Of a stretch of DNA of 64,000 bases, positions 27,987 to 35,859 are shown one piece after another. Both the position numbers and the translations under genes were made by a program. Position 1 is the stretch's first letter. The number at the start of each line of letters is the position of its first letter. The notes under the pieces are model-generated. The model searched no databases. It had not been told where the DNA came from and was given only the letters and a program-made list of their open reading frames with translations. Origin of the DNA: Pseudomonas caricapapayae (GTDB lineage Bacteria > Pseudomonadota > Gammaproteobacteria > Pseudomonadales > Pseudomonadaceae); assembly GCF_001400735.1 (NCBI RefSeq), contig NZ_LJPW01000068.1:1-64000 (forward strand). The letters are read 5' to 3'.

Positions 27987-28979
27987 TCAGCGCACCACGC
28001 CGCTGCGATACTGACCAGGGGTCAGTCCGGTCCAGCGTTTGAAGGCACGGCTCAGGCTGTTGGTGTCGGTAAAGCCCAGCAGGTAAGCGATTTCGCTCAG
28101 CGAGCTTTGCGGGTCGTTCATGTGCAACAACGCCAGGTTCTGGCGGCATTGATTGAGCAGCAGGTCGTAGCAGCAGCCCTCGTCGGCCAGATGACGTTGC
28201 AGGCTGCGCGTGCTCAGGTGCAGGGCTTCGGCGATGTTTCTGGCGGTCGGTTCACCGTCCGGCAGAAGAGTCTCGATGGCAGAGCGCACGCGCTGCTCCC
28301 AGATCAGCGAAGGCAGCGGATCGCCACTGGGTTCCTGCCCGTTCACTTGTACCGGGCCGTCATCAAGGTGGCTGTCGAACTGATCGCCAGCAAACTCCAG
28401 CAAGTTCTCCGGTGCCGCGAACACCAGCGGTGCGCGGAACAGGTCCTGCCAGGGTTGCGGATTGTCGGGCGCGGGACGCTGTAGATGCACAGCCAGCGGC
28501 GCGTAGCCCCTGCCTAAGCGGTTGCGACAGGTGCGCACGTAGATGGCGGCAAATGCATCGAGCAACTCATGGGCCGGCAACTGACACGATTTCGGCGTGC
28601 CGAAGCGGAATTCATAGCGCTCGCCAACCGTTCTGAAATCAAGTTCCAGAGAGTCCTCAGCCATTGAGCGGTAACGTACGATGCGCTCGAAAACTTCACG
28701 CAGTGAGCCGCTGGCCACCAGTGTGTAGCCCAGCGCGTGGAACGCCGTCGGGCTGACAAAACGCGATACACGCAAGCCCAGAGCCGGTTCGAGGCTGGCC
28801 TGCACTGCTTGTTGCCAAAGTGCGGCAGTGACGTCCGGCGGAAACTGCGCACCGGGATCACCCAGCATGCTCAGGTCCAGGCCCGCGCTCTGGCACAGCG
28901 CGTCGCTGTTTACGCCCAGTGCATCGAGCTGCTTGCGAAGCGCAGGGGTCCAGCTGGCGAGACTGCTTGGCTCAGGCAT
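27987..28979 (-). CDS. AraC-family transcriptional regulator with arabinose-binding-like N-terminal domain
   Basis: 330-residue regulator. N-terminal ligand domain of the OruR/ArgR-like type (LRVSRFVSPTAFHALGYTLVASGSL), C-terminal AraC domain with two helix-turn-helices: ARNIAEALHLSTRSLQRHLA and SLSEIAYLLGFTDTNSLSRAFKRW. The start MPEPSSLASW at 28979 has AGGGAGAGG upstream; a start seven codons earlier has none. Target unknown; divergent from the MFS transporter but more than 600 bp away. Confidence 0.9.
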   Translation of the reverse strand: MPEPSSLASWTPALRKQLDALGVNSDALCQSAGLDLSMLGDPGAQFPPDVTAALWQQAVQASLEPALGLRVSRFVSPTAFHALGYTLVASGSLREVFERIVRYRSMAEDSLELDFRTVGERYEFRFGTPKSCQLPAHELLDAFAAIYVRTCRNRLGRGYAPLAVHLQRPAPDNPQPWQDLFRAPLVFAAPENLLEFAGDQFDSHLDDGPVQVNGQEPSGDPLPSLIWEQRVRSAIETLLPDGEPTARNIAEALHLSTRSLQRHLADEGCCYDLLLNQCRQNLALLHMNDPQSSLSEIAYLLGFTDTNSLSRAFKRWTGLTPGQYRSGVVR

Positions 28980-29587
28980 GCGGACGCCTCTCCCTGACAT
29001 GTGGGTAATTCAGCGCCGGGCCAGTGCCGACAGCAGTTCAAATGGCAAATCCCTTGCCTGACGCCGCTAGCAAGAATGAAAGCAATTGTGACAGTTGTGC
29101 AAGTGTTTAGGCGCGTTTCTTGCTGACGGACTGCGATCCCCATGCGCGGTCCCCATCAGGCACCCCTGAACAGACCAAAACGGACATGGTCACGCACCGA
29201 CTGCATAGTCGTCGTATAACAAAAAAAGACCGTCCTCCGAGTAAACCTCCGCTAGCGCTTGGCAAGCGGGGATCGGCATTTCTGCCATTTGACACCGGCA
29301 CGGCAAATGACTATAAATGCGCCATGTTGTACGACAACATAAGTCTTTTAAAAAATTACAACCATAAAAATAATTCAAAGAGTAACGATTCCATGACCAG
29401 TCTGGTTTTTCAGGCATCAGCACAGCCTCGATCATCTCGTAAATCGCTTTTTTCACGCGATTGTCGACGAAATGTATCGAACATCGTTTTAGAGAAGACC
29501 GTAATCTGAAGTTACATAAAATCAGCCGCCTCACGGTCGTGGCCGCGGGACGCTCATCGCCAATCTAAAAATAACCAGGGTGAAGAG
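28980..29587. other. Regulatory spacer between the araC-type gene and the MFS gene
   Basis: About 600 bp, AT-richer than its surroundings, with no gene I can support. It holds a near-consensus sigma70 promoter and an operator-like palindrome (29289-29340), then about 245 bp of presumed 5' leader before the MFS start. Confidence 0.7.
29289..29340 (+). promoter_or_regulatory. Near-consensus sigma70 promoter with an overlapping operator palindrome
   Basis: TTGACA at 29289-29294, a 17-bp spacer and TATAAA at 29312-29317 form an almost ideal promoter. At 29324-29340, covering the expected start site, lies ATGTTGTACGACAACAT, with perfect 7-bp arms around ACG. The TTGT-N3-ACAA core is typical of GntR-type operators for sugar-acid regulons. 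A repressor bound there would block initiation at the MFS transporter gene. Confidence 0.75.
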
Positions 29588-30898
29588 ATGAAGATAAAAG
29601 GCATTCGGTGGTGGATGGTGGGGCTGGTAACAGCCGGCCTGGTCGTCAATTACCTTGCACGCAACACGTTGTCCGTGGCAGCGCCGACGCTGATGAGCGA
29701 GCTAAGCATTTCTACCGAGCAGTACGCGCACATCGTCGTCGCCTGGCAGTTGTGCTACGCCATCATGCAACCGGTGGCGGGCTACGTCATTGATGCCATC
29801 GGCACCAAGATGGGGTTTGCGATTTTTGCCGTTGCCTGGTCTGCCGCCTGCGCTGCCGCAGCGTTCGCAACGGGCTGGCAGAGTCTGGCAATCTTCCGTG
29901 GCATGCTCGGGCTGACCGAAGCGGCGGGCCTGCCCGCAGGTGTCAAGGCCACGACCGAGTGGTTTCCGGCCAAGGAGCGCTCGGTCGCCATCGGCTGGTT
30001 CAACATCGGTTCGTCGTTTGGCGCATTGCTTGCGCCCCCGCTGGTGGTCTGGGCCATTCTGCAAAGCGGCTGGGAACTGGCGTTTCTGATTGTCGGCGGT
30101 CTGGGTATTGTATGGAGCGGTCTGTGGCTGCTGTTGTACAAACACCCTCGCGATCAGAAGCGTTTGAGCGACACCGAGCGCGACTACATCCTCAGTGGTC
30201 AGGAATCGCGCCTCAAGGATGCACCGGCCCAGAGGGGCAGTTGGAAGCGGCTGTTCAAGAACCGTAATTTCTACGCGATTGCGTCAGCGCGTATTCTTTC
30301 CGAACCTGCCTGGCAGACCTTCAATGCATGGATTCCGTTGTACCTGATGACCGAGCGTCACATGAACATCAAGGAAGTCGCGATGTTCGCCTGGCTGCCG
30401 TTTCTGGCGGCTGACATCGGTTGCGTGCTGGGCGGCTATCTGAGCCCGCTGTTTCACAAGTACTGCAAGGTTTCGCTGTTCACGTCACGCAAGATGGTCA
30501 TGCTGTTCGGCTGTTCATGCATGATCGGTCCGGCCTGTATCGGGCTGGTCGAAAGTCCTTATACCGCTATCGCGTTGCTGTGTATCGGCGGTTTCGCGCA
30601 TCAGACCCTGTCGGGCGCGCTGTATTCGATCACCTCGGATTCATTCGGTAAAAACGAGGTGGCCACCGCTACCGGCATGGGCGGAATGTTCGGCTTTTTT
30701 GGTGCGGCAGCGTTCACCATGGTATTCGGCGTGCTGGTCACCAAGATCGGCTACAGCCCGCTGTTCGTGGTGCTGGCGATTTTCGATATCGTTGCCGCGA
30801 TCATAGTATGGAACGTTGCCCGCGAAGTCCCGCAGAACGACGAACCCGTGGCGCTGGGCGTCGGCGAGCAGGGCGTTGGTACTGTTGCCGCAACGTGA
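29588..30898 (+). CDS. MFS transporter, anion:cation symporter family (glucarate/hexuronate type)
   Basis: 436-residue 12-span transporter. The N-terminus WWMVGLVTAGLVVNYLARNTLSVAAPTL is the ACS-family signature, with LGLTEAAGLPAGVKATTEWFPAKERSVAIGWFNIGSS in spans 4-5. Closest in pattern to ExuT/GudP-like sugar-acid transporters; the true substrate is unknown. No catabolic gene is adjacent, so it may serve a regulon encoded elsewhere. Confidence 0.85.
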   Translation: MKIKGIRWWMVGLVTAGLVVNYLARNTLSVAAPTLMSELSISTEQYAHIVVAWQLCYAIMQPVAGYVIDAIGTKMGFAIFAVAWSAACAAAAFATGWQSLAIFRGMLGLTEAAGLPAGVKATTEWFPAKERSVAIGWFNIGSSFGALLAPPLVVWAILQSGWELAFLIVGGLGIVWSGLWLLLYKHPRDQKRLSDTERDYILSGQESRLKDAPAQRGSWKRLFKNRNFYAIASARILSEPAWQTFNAWIPLYLMTERHMNIKEVAMFAWLPFLAADIGCVLGGYLSPLFHKYCKVSLFTSRKMVMLFGCSCMIGPACIGLVESPYTAIALLCIGGFAHQTLSGALYSITSDSFGKNEVATATGMGGMFGFFGAAAFTMVFGVLVTKIGYSPLFVVLAIFDIVAAIIVWNVAREVPQNDEPVALGVGEQGVGTVAAT

Positions 30899-30957
30899 GG
30901 TCGTCGTAATCCTGTAACGAAGCCTGGGTATTCTTTGCCCTGAAAGTGATTTTTTAT

Positions 30958-31000
30958 TAGAGGCCGTTCCTCGAAGGCAGGGGGCGGCTTCTTTTTTTGT
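30958..31000 (+). terminator. Probable terminator of the MFS gene
   Basis: GAGGCCG and CGGCTTC can pair (one G-U) around an interrupted stem, followed by seven T residues, about 60 bp after the stop. Confidence 0.65.
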
Positions 31001-31112
31001 CTGACGGCTGATATTCGTTTTGGGAATTAATAAATAGCTTCTTATTCCTTAGCGAATATAACTTCCATCCCTATACTCGTCTCATGAACGCATACATGCA
31101 GGAGGCGAATCC

Positions 31113-31694
31113 ATGCATAACGAGTCGATCCGGTATCTGATCGTGCCAGGCTGGCAAGGGTCTCCTGATGATCATTGGCAGACCCACTGGCAGAACAGCC
31201 TGCCCAACAGCACACGTGTGGAACAGGCCGACTGGCTGAAACCACGACGTGAGGACTGGGTGGGAGAGTTGCAGCGCACGATTGCAGCGCACAGCACGCC
31301 GGTGATCCTGATCGCTCACAGCCTGGGTTGTGTGACCGTCGCACATTGGGCTCAACTCGCACCGCTGGAGACGCTGCGTCAGGTGCAAGGCGCGCTGCTG
31401 GTAGCACCTGCCGACGTCGAACGTCCCAATTGCCCGCCTGCATTGCGTAACTTTGCGCCGATCCCTGCTGACCTGTTGCCGTTTCCGACACAGATTGTCA
31501 GCTCTGACAACGACCCGGCGGTCAGCTCCCAGCGTGCCATGGAAATGGCGCGTCATTGGGGCGCAGAGGTCGGGTTTCTGAGTCAGGCCGGGCATATCAA
31601 CGTCAAATCCGGCCATCAGCGATGGGAGCAAGGTTTCGCCTATCTGTACCGGCTGCAAAACCGTTTGGAGCAGCACGCGCGTCGCCGCGCATGA
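31113..31694 (+). CDS. RBBP9/YdeN-family serine hydrolase
   Basis: 193-residue compact alpha/beta hydrolase. N-terminal YLIVPGWQGSPDDHWQTHW is the family signature; the nucleophile is Ser70 in AHSLG, with Asp in SSDNDPAVS and His in QAGHINVKSGH completing the triad. The upstream region carries a TTATTCCTTAGCG element (31042-31054) resembling sequences before the sulfur-scavenging genes. Substrate unknown. Confidence 0.88.
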   Translation: MHNESIRYLIVPGWQGSPDDHWQTHWQNSLPNSTRVEQADWLKPRREDWVGELQRTIAAHSTPVILIAHSLGCVTVAHWAQLAPLETLRQVQGALLVAPADVERPNCPPALRNFAPIPADLLPFPTQIVSSDNDPAVSSQRAMEMARHWGAEVGFLSQAGHINVKSGHQRWEQGFAYLYRLQNRLEQHARRRA

Positions 31695-31774
31695 ACGGCA
31701 GTTTTTTATCGGACTCGCCGGGTCCTGTCTTTTAAACGCTTGAGCCGTCGCAAGGGCTCAGGCGGGAGTGTGTC

Positions 31775-32725
31775 ATGAGCCTTCACGAAAATTTCGGTCA
31801 GCCGCTGCTGACCTTTCCCGATGCAGAAAAAAGCCCGCTGAGCATTCGCGCCAAGGCGCTGGTGTTCATCGATCCGCGCTCGCGCAGGCTGCGCGAAGAA
31901 ATGGAACAGTTGGCACCCCGTTCGCTACCGGTGCTGATCCGCGGCGAATCCGGGACCGGCAAGGAGTTGCTGGCGCGGCACATCCATCGTGGCAGTGATC
32001 GCTCGGGTTTGTTCGTTTCAGTGAACTGCGGTGCGATCAGTCCGACGTATGCCGACGCCGAATTGTTCGGCTATGCCGCCGGAGCCCACAGTGGAAAGGT
32101 CAGCAGCCGCGCAGGCTGGTTCGGTTCGGCCAATGGCGGCACCTTGTACCTGGACGAAATCGGCGACCTGCCGCTGCCGATTCAGGTCAAGCTGCTCGCT
32201 GCCCTGGAAAATCACGAGGTCACGCGAGTGGGCGCGCACCAGCCGAGCCCGGTCGATGTGCGGCTGGTAGCCGCCACCAGCATTGATCTGGCGCAGGCCG
32301 TTGCCGCCGGGAAATTCCACGAACGGCTTTATCACTACCTGAGCGAGGGCCGCCTTGATCTGCCGGCGTTGCGCGAACAGCCGGGCAACATTCTGCCGCT
32401 GGCCGAATATTTTGTCGGGATCTACAGCCAGCGCCTCAGCCTGCCTGTGCAACTGATCAGCGAAGACGCACAACGCACGCTGGAGGCCCACAGCTGGCCC
32501 GGCAACACCCGAGAGCTGGAGAACGTCATTCACTTTGCATTGCTGGTCAGCAACGGTGACGAAATCCGGGCTGAGGATATCAATCTGCCGGATATTGCTG
32601 CGCCGTTTACCCTGATCGAGCGTCAGGCGCATCTGCTGCTCGAAAAGGGTGATCGTCAGCAGCTCTCTGCGCTCCGGCAACTGCTGGAAACAGTCACCTC
32701 CGAGCTGGAAAAAAGCACGGTTTGA
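31775..32725 (+). CDS. Sigma-54 activator-like AAA+ protein without GAFTGA or HTH
   Basis: 316 aa consisting of little more than an AAA+ domain (about residues 25-270): Walker A GESGTGKE, Walker B GGTLYLDEIGDL, sensor and ELENVIHFALL elements. The sigma54-contact loop, normally GAFTGA, reads GAHSGK here, and no Fis-type helix-turn-helix follows at the C-terminus, which ends in a helical tail. It has no receiver or other sensory domain. It resembles SfnR-like regulators of organosulfur use in Pseudomonas, but can hardly act as a classical activator. The next gene is a MetQ-like protein. Confidence 0.85.
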   Translation: MSLHENFGQPLLTFPDAEKSPLSIRAKALVFIDPRSRRLREEMEQLAPRSLPVLIRGESGTGKELLARHIHRGSDRSGLFVSVNCGAISPTYADAELFGYAAGAHSGKVSSRAGWFGSANGGTLYLDEIGDLPLPIQVKLLAALENHEVTRVGAHQPSPVDVRLVAATSIDLAQAVAAGKFHERLYHYLSEGRLDLPALREQPGNILPLAEYFVGIYSQRLSLPVQLISEDAQRTLEAHSWPGNTRELENVIHFALLVSNGDEIRAEDINLPDIAAPFTLIERQAHLLLEKGDRQQLSALRQLLETVTSELEKSTV

Positions 32726-32925
32726 GGCGCGCCAGACCGGTTGTCATCAGGCACAATGGATCGTGATGCAAAAAAGCATAAGCACTCGACTAAAAAGTAT
32801 TTTATCGGAATATAAAACACCGGTAATGTCAGCATGATGTCGCAGGGTTCGGATCGCTGCGGCAAACCATTGAATATCAGCGGTCATTTATGGATGACGC
32901 TCTTGGATTTCGTTAAGGACATTGC

Positions 32926-33708
32926 ATGAAAAAGACGTTTTTGCTGACCGCTCTGGCGGCTGTGTTCTCGATTGGCCTGGCACACGCAGGTGAAAAGCTG
33001 GTCGTAGGCGCAACGCCGGTGCCGCATGCGGAAATCCTGAAGCTGATCCAGCCAACGTTGGCCAAGGAAGGTGTAGACCTGGAAATCAAGGTGTTCACTG
33101 ACTACGTTCAGCCGAACGTCCAGTTGAGCGAAAAGCGCCTGGACGCCAACTATTTTCAGACCAAGCCTTATCTGGATGGCTTCAACAAGGGCAAAGGCAC
33201 CAGCCTGGTGACCGGTGTTGGCGTACACGTCGAACCGTTCGGCGGCTACTCCAGCAAATACAAGAAGCTGGCTGACCTGCCTGAAGGCGCAACCATCGCC
33301 ATTCCAAACGAAGGCAGCAACGCAGGCCGTGCACTGCTGCTGTTGCAAAAAGGTGGCCTGATCACTCTGAAAGATCCGACCAACGCGCTGTCCACGCCGA
33401 AAGACATCGCGACCAACCCGAAGAAATTCAAGTTCCGCGAACTGGAATCGGCTGTACTGCCACGCGCCTTGAGCCAGGTTGACCTTGCCCTGATCAACAC
33501 CAACTACGCGCTGGAAGCCAAGCTCAATCCGAAGAAGGATGCGCTGATCATCGAAGGTGCGGATTCGCCGTACGTGAACTTCCTCGTTACCCGCGAAGAC
33601 AACGCCCACACCGATGCCATCGAGAAACTCTCGAAGGCGCTGACCAGTCAGGAAGTGAAAGACTTCATCAACAAGAAGTACGACGGCGCGGTACTGCCTG
33701 CGTTCTGA
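32926..33708 (+). CDS. Lone MetQ/NlpA-family substrate-binding protein
   Basis: 260-residue periplasmic binding protein with signal peptide MKKTFLLTALAAVFSIGLAHA and no lipobox Cys. The family signature LVVGATPVPHAEIL, DYVQPNVQLSEKRLDANYFQT and the ligand-contact NEGSNAGRALLLLQ are clear. There are no ATPase or permease genes beside it, so it presumably docks with a MetNI system encoded elsewhere, perhaps the one at 53.6-55.4 kb. An ATATTCC element occurs on the minus strand about 115 bp upstream. Confidence 0.9.
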   Translation: MKKTFLLTALAAVFSIGLAHAGEKLVVGATPVPHAEILKLIQPTLAKEGVDLEIKVFTDYVQPNVQLSEKRLDANYFQTKPYLDGFNKGKGTSLVTGVGVHVEPFGGYSSKYKKLADLPEGATIAIPNEGSNAGRALLLLQKGGLITLKDPTNALSTPKDIATNPKKFKFRELESAVLPRALSQVDLALINTNYALEAKLNPKKDALIIEGADSPYVNFLVTREDNAHTDAIEKLSKALTSQEVKDFINKKYDGAVLPAF

Positions 33709-33734
33709 CCCACTGACTCTCGTTCCCCCAACGA

Positions 33735-33862
33735 TCGTGCGACGCTCCGCGTCGCATGTCGTTCTGGACGCTCCGTGTCCGATCTTGAATGTGCGGCGCG
33801 ACGCAGATTTGTGACGCTGAGCGTCACCCAGGGCATTCCCACGCTGCAGCGTGAGGAACGCC
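33735..33862. repeat. Composite GACGC-type extragenic repeats
   Basis: GCGACGCTCCGCGTCGC and GGACGCTCCGTGTCC match 3482-3533 almost base for base; GTGACGCTGAGCGTCAC and CCCACGCTGCAGCGTGAGG follow and match units at 27866-27945 in the opposite orientation. Lies between convergent genes and could stop transcription from both. Confidence 0.75.
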
Positions 33863-33879
33863 AGGTGCCTGGCTGAAGA

Positions 33880-35118
33880 TCAGCGCTGAGGCATCGACTC
33901 AGTCGCCCCACAATTCCCCGCCATAAACTCTCCCGAAAACGCTTTCTCGACAAAACGTGTCGAGTCCGGCAGAGAGCCATTCACCGCTCCCGAGTGATCC
34001 AGTTGCGGGTAGTAATGCCACTCAACGCGGTCGCCTGCCTTGCACGCATCCTTGACCAGCGCGATCTGGCTGCGAACAGGTGAAATGACATCCTTGCCGC
34101 CCGTGCCTATAAAAACCGGAATGTCCGTCTTTAGCGTCGGGTAGTCCGAGTGGCGATTGACCTGATCAAGCGCTGGATCGGGTGAGCGTTTGAAACTGTT
34201 GTTGAAGGTCAGTCCATCCGCGACGACCTTGCGCTCAATGGTTTGCAGGCATTCACGCTGACTGGTTGCGAACGCGGGCTTCGACCGATCGCTCAGATAA
34301 TCGGTAGGCACAAACGACGGATCGATCAGCGCTGCGGTGCTCAGTCGCAACAGGTTATAGGCCAGCGATGGTGAGACCTGATCGCGGAAGGGGTCCGGTG
34401 CCGGATGTTTCTCGCGCGATTGAGCCATCGGATACGGCGTCCCGGTCGCAACCACGCCGACAATATTCAACTCCGGTGCGTAAGTCTTCTTGTAGACAGC
34501 CGTCGCAAACGCCGCACGACCGCCCTGCGACTGACCAAACACGACAACCCGCAAGGACAAATTGAAATCCGCCCTCTGAACCGCGCGAATACTGTCGAGC
34601 ACACCATAAGCCAACGGGCTGCTCAGCCCGAATGGATGCAGCCCCGGCGTCCCCAATCCCTCATAGTCGGTCGCCACAATCGCATAGCCCCGCCCGAGCC
34701 ATTCATTCAGGTAGCGCGTATCGCGATCACTGCGCCGGGCAAATGAAGGCGCGCAGACATCCGCGCTACCAACCGTGCCATGCGCCCACGCCATCAGCGG
34801 CCATCCGCCCTTTGGCGGCGTGCCCTCAGGAATGAACAATGCACCCGACACCGCAATGAGCCCATTGCTGCGGCCGTCAGTCGAGGTATACAGAATACGA
34901 ATGTTCAGCGCGGCGTTTTTCAGACCTTGCTGTGGCGTGAGCGGCTCAGAACGCAGCAGCTCCCCGGGCCTGGACGGCAGGTCGCCTGTCCAAGTGTAAA
35001 AGCCCGGCACGCCGCCGTCTCCGGGCACTGCTTCTGAGGTGGCTTGAGGCGTACCACTGCAGCCGGTCAGCAGTGCGAACAGCAGGGCAGCTGACGACCA
35101 CACCAATGAGTGCATCAT
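33880..35118 (-). CDS. Secretory-lipase-family lipoprotein
   Basis: 412-residue alpha/beta hydrolase with a lipoprotein signal peptide (LLFALLTGC, lipobox Cys about residue 19). Nucleophile in GQSQGGRAAF, earlier PLMAWAHGTVGS oxyanion region, Asp in GTGGKDVISP and His in PQLDHSGAV. Family members are secreted or surface lipases/esterases. Two adjacent ATGs (35118, 35115) follow GGAG; the first is given. A frame extension of 36 codons upstream is not coding-like. Confidence 0.85.
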   Translation of the reverse strand: MMHSLVWSSAALLFALLTGCSGTPQATSEAVPGDGGVPGFYTWTGDLPSRPGELLRSEPLTPQQGLKNAALNIRILYTSTDGRSNGLIAVSGALFIPEGTPPKGGWPLMAWAHGTVGSADVCAPSFARRSDRDTRYLNEWLGRGYAIVATDYEGLGTPGLHPFGLSSPLAYGVLDSIRAVQRADFNLSLRVVVFGQSQGGRAAFATAVYKKTYAPELNIVGVVATGTPYPMAQSREKHPAPDPFRDQVSPSLAYNLLRLSTAALIDPSFVPTDYLSDRSKPAFATSQRECLQTIERKVVADGLTFNNSFKRSPDPALDQVNRHSDYPTLKTDIPVFIGTGGKDVISPVRSQIALVKDACKAGDRVEWHYYPQLDHSGAVNGSLPDSTRFVEKAFSGEFMAGNCGATESMPQR

Positions 35119-35231
35119 CACTTCTCCAAAGCCTTTAACGTGTGAGCTTCGATTTAAGCCGATCAGAGCGCTGACGTCACCCATGAACTCAGCCCGTTCC
35201 TTCGGCCCGATCCGGCGAAGGGGCATGAGGG

Positions 35232-35849
35232 CTAAACGTCAGGAAAACCCCAGTCCTGGAGCGGTGAGAGCTGGGACAGAAATTCCAGATGTTCGAGAGT
35301 TTTTACTTTCTGTAAGTTTTTCAACTTTATAGAGCCACCAAGGGCTATAGCAGGTACGAATCCATACATCTCATCACTATCAAGCTCTCCCAGTGCCTCT
35401 AAGGCTGGCTCAAACAAATCCGCAACGTTGATGATCTCGGGCTTCATTGATAAGAAAAAAACTTTAACTCCAAGGTCGGATTTGCTTCCCGTAAATGCGG
35501 AATTTCGGATTGAGTATCTTGACATATAGCTAGTGATCGAAAGGCTATAGCAACTTTCCTCTCCCCAAACATAAAGCTCTCCAAACGCACTGCGGGCGAT
35601 GACATAATAATTGTCATGTTGAGGGAGTTCTGTACTTGAAATCCACTGATCCAAAATGGCTTGATAGTCTTGAGGATTGACAACCCACAAAATTCCATTG
35701 CCAAAACCCGACCAGCCGTATTCCTCCCAGTAGTGAATTAACTGGTCGGGGAGTTTGCCTTTATATCTGGCAATACTTGATTTTGGAACTTCTTGACGCT
35801 TGGTTGGGGGGGCAAATTTTTTGAGAAAAAGGTCATAATACTCGTCCAT
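35232..35849 (-). CDS. Tdi-like immunity protein (GAD-like and DUF1851 domains)
   Basis: 205 aa. The N-terminal half has the GAD-like pattern FAPPTKRQEVPKSSIARYKG and LPDQLIHYWEEYGWSGFGNG. The C-terminal half matches the T6SS immunity (DUF1851/Tdi) pattern: VIARSAFGELYVWGE, EALGELDSDEMYGFVPAIALGGS. The start at 35849 has AGGAAG at good distance and lies 10 bp after the effector stop. AT-rich codon use compared with flanking genes suggests horizontal origin. Expected to neutralise the adjacent DNase effector. Confidence 0.85.
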   Translation of the reverse strand: MDEYYDLFLKKFAPPTKRQEVPKSSIARYKGKLPDQLIHYWEEYGWSGFGNGILWVVNPQDYQAILDQWISSTELPQHDNYYVIARSAFGELYVWGEESCYSLSITSYMSRYSIRNSAFTGSKSDLGVKVFFLSMKPEIINVADLFEPALEALGELDSDEMYGFVPAIALGGSIKLKNLQKVKTLEHLEFLSQLSPLQDWGFPDV

Positions 35850-35859
35850 AGTTATCTTC

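Noticed and set aside
29120..29509. Possible small protein encoded in the MFS leader, including an ATG at the operator palindrome
   Set aside because: No ribosome-binding site, runs through the promoter and palindrome, and the peptide is of low coding quality; explained better as leader RNA.
32726..32925. Possible sigma54 promoter (GG-N10-GC) before the lone metQ-like gene
   Set aside because: Candidates such as GGCAC or TGGAT have the wrong spacing to a following GC, so no -24/-12 promoter can be claimed.
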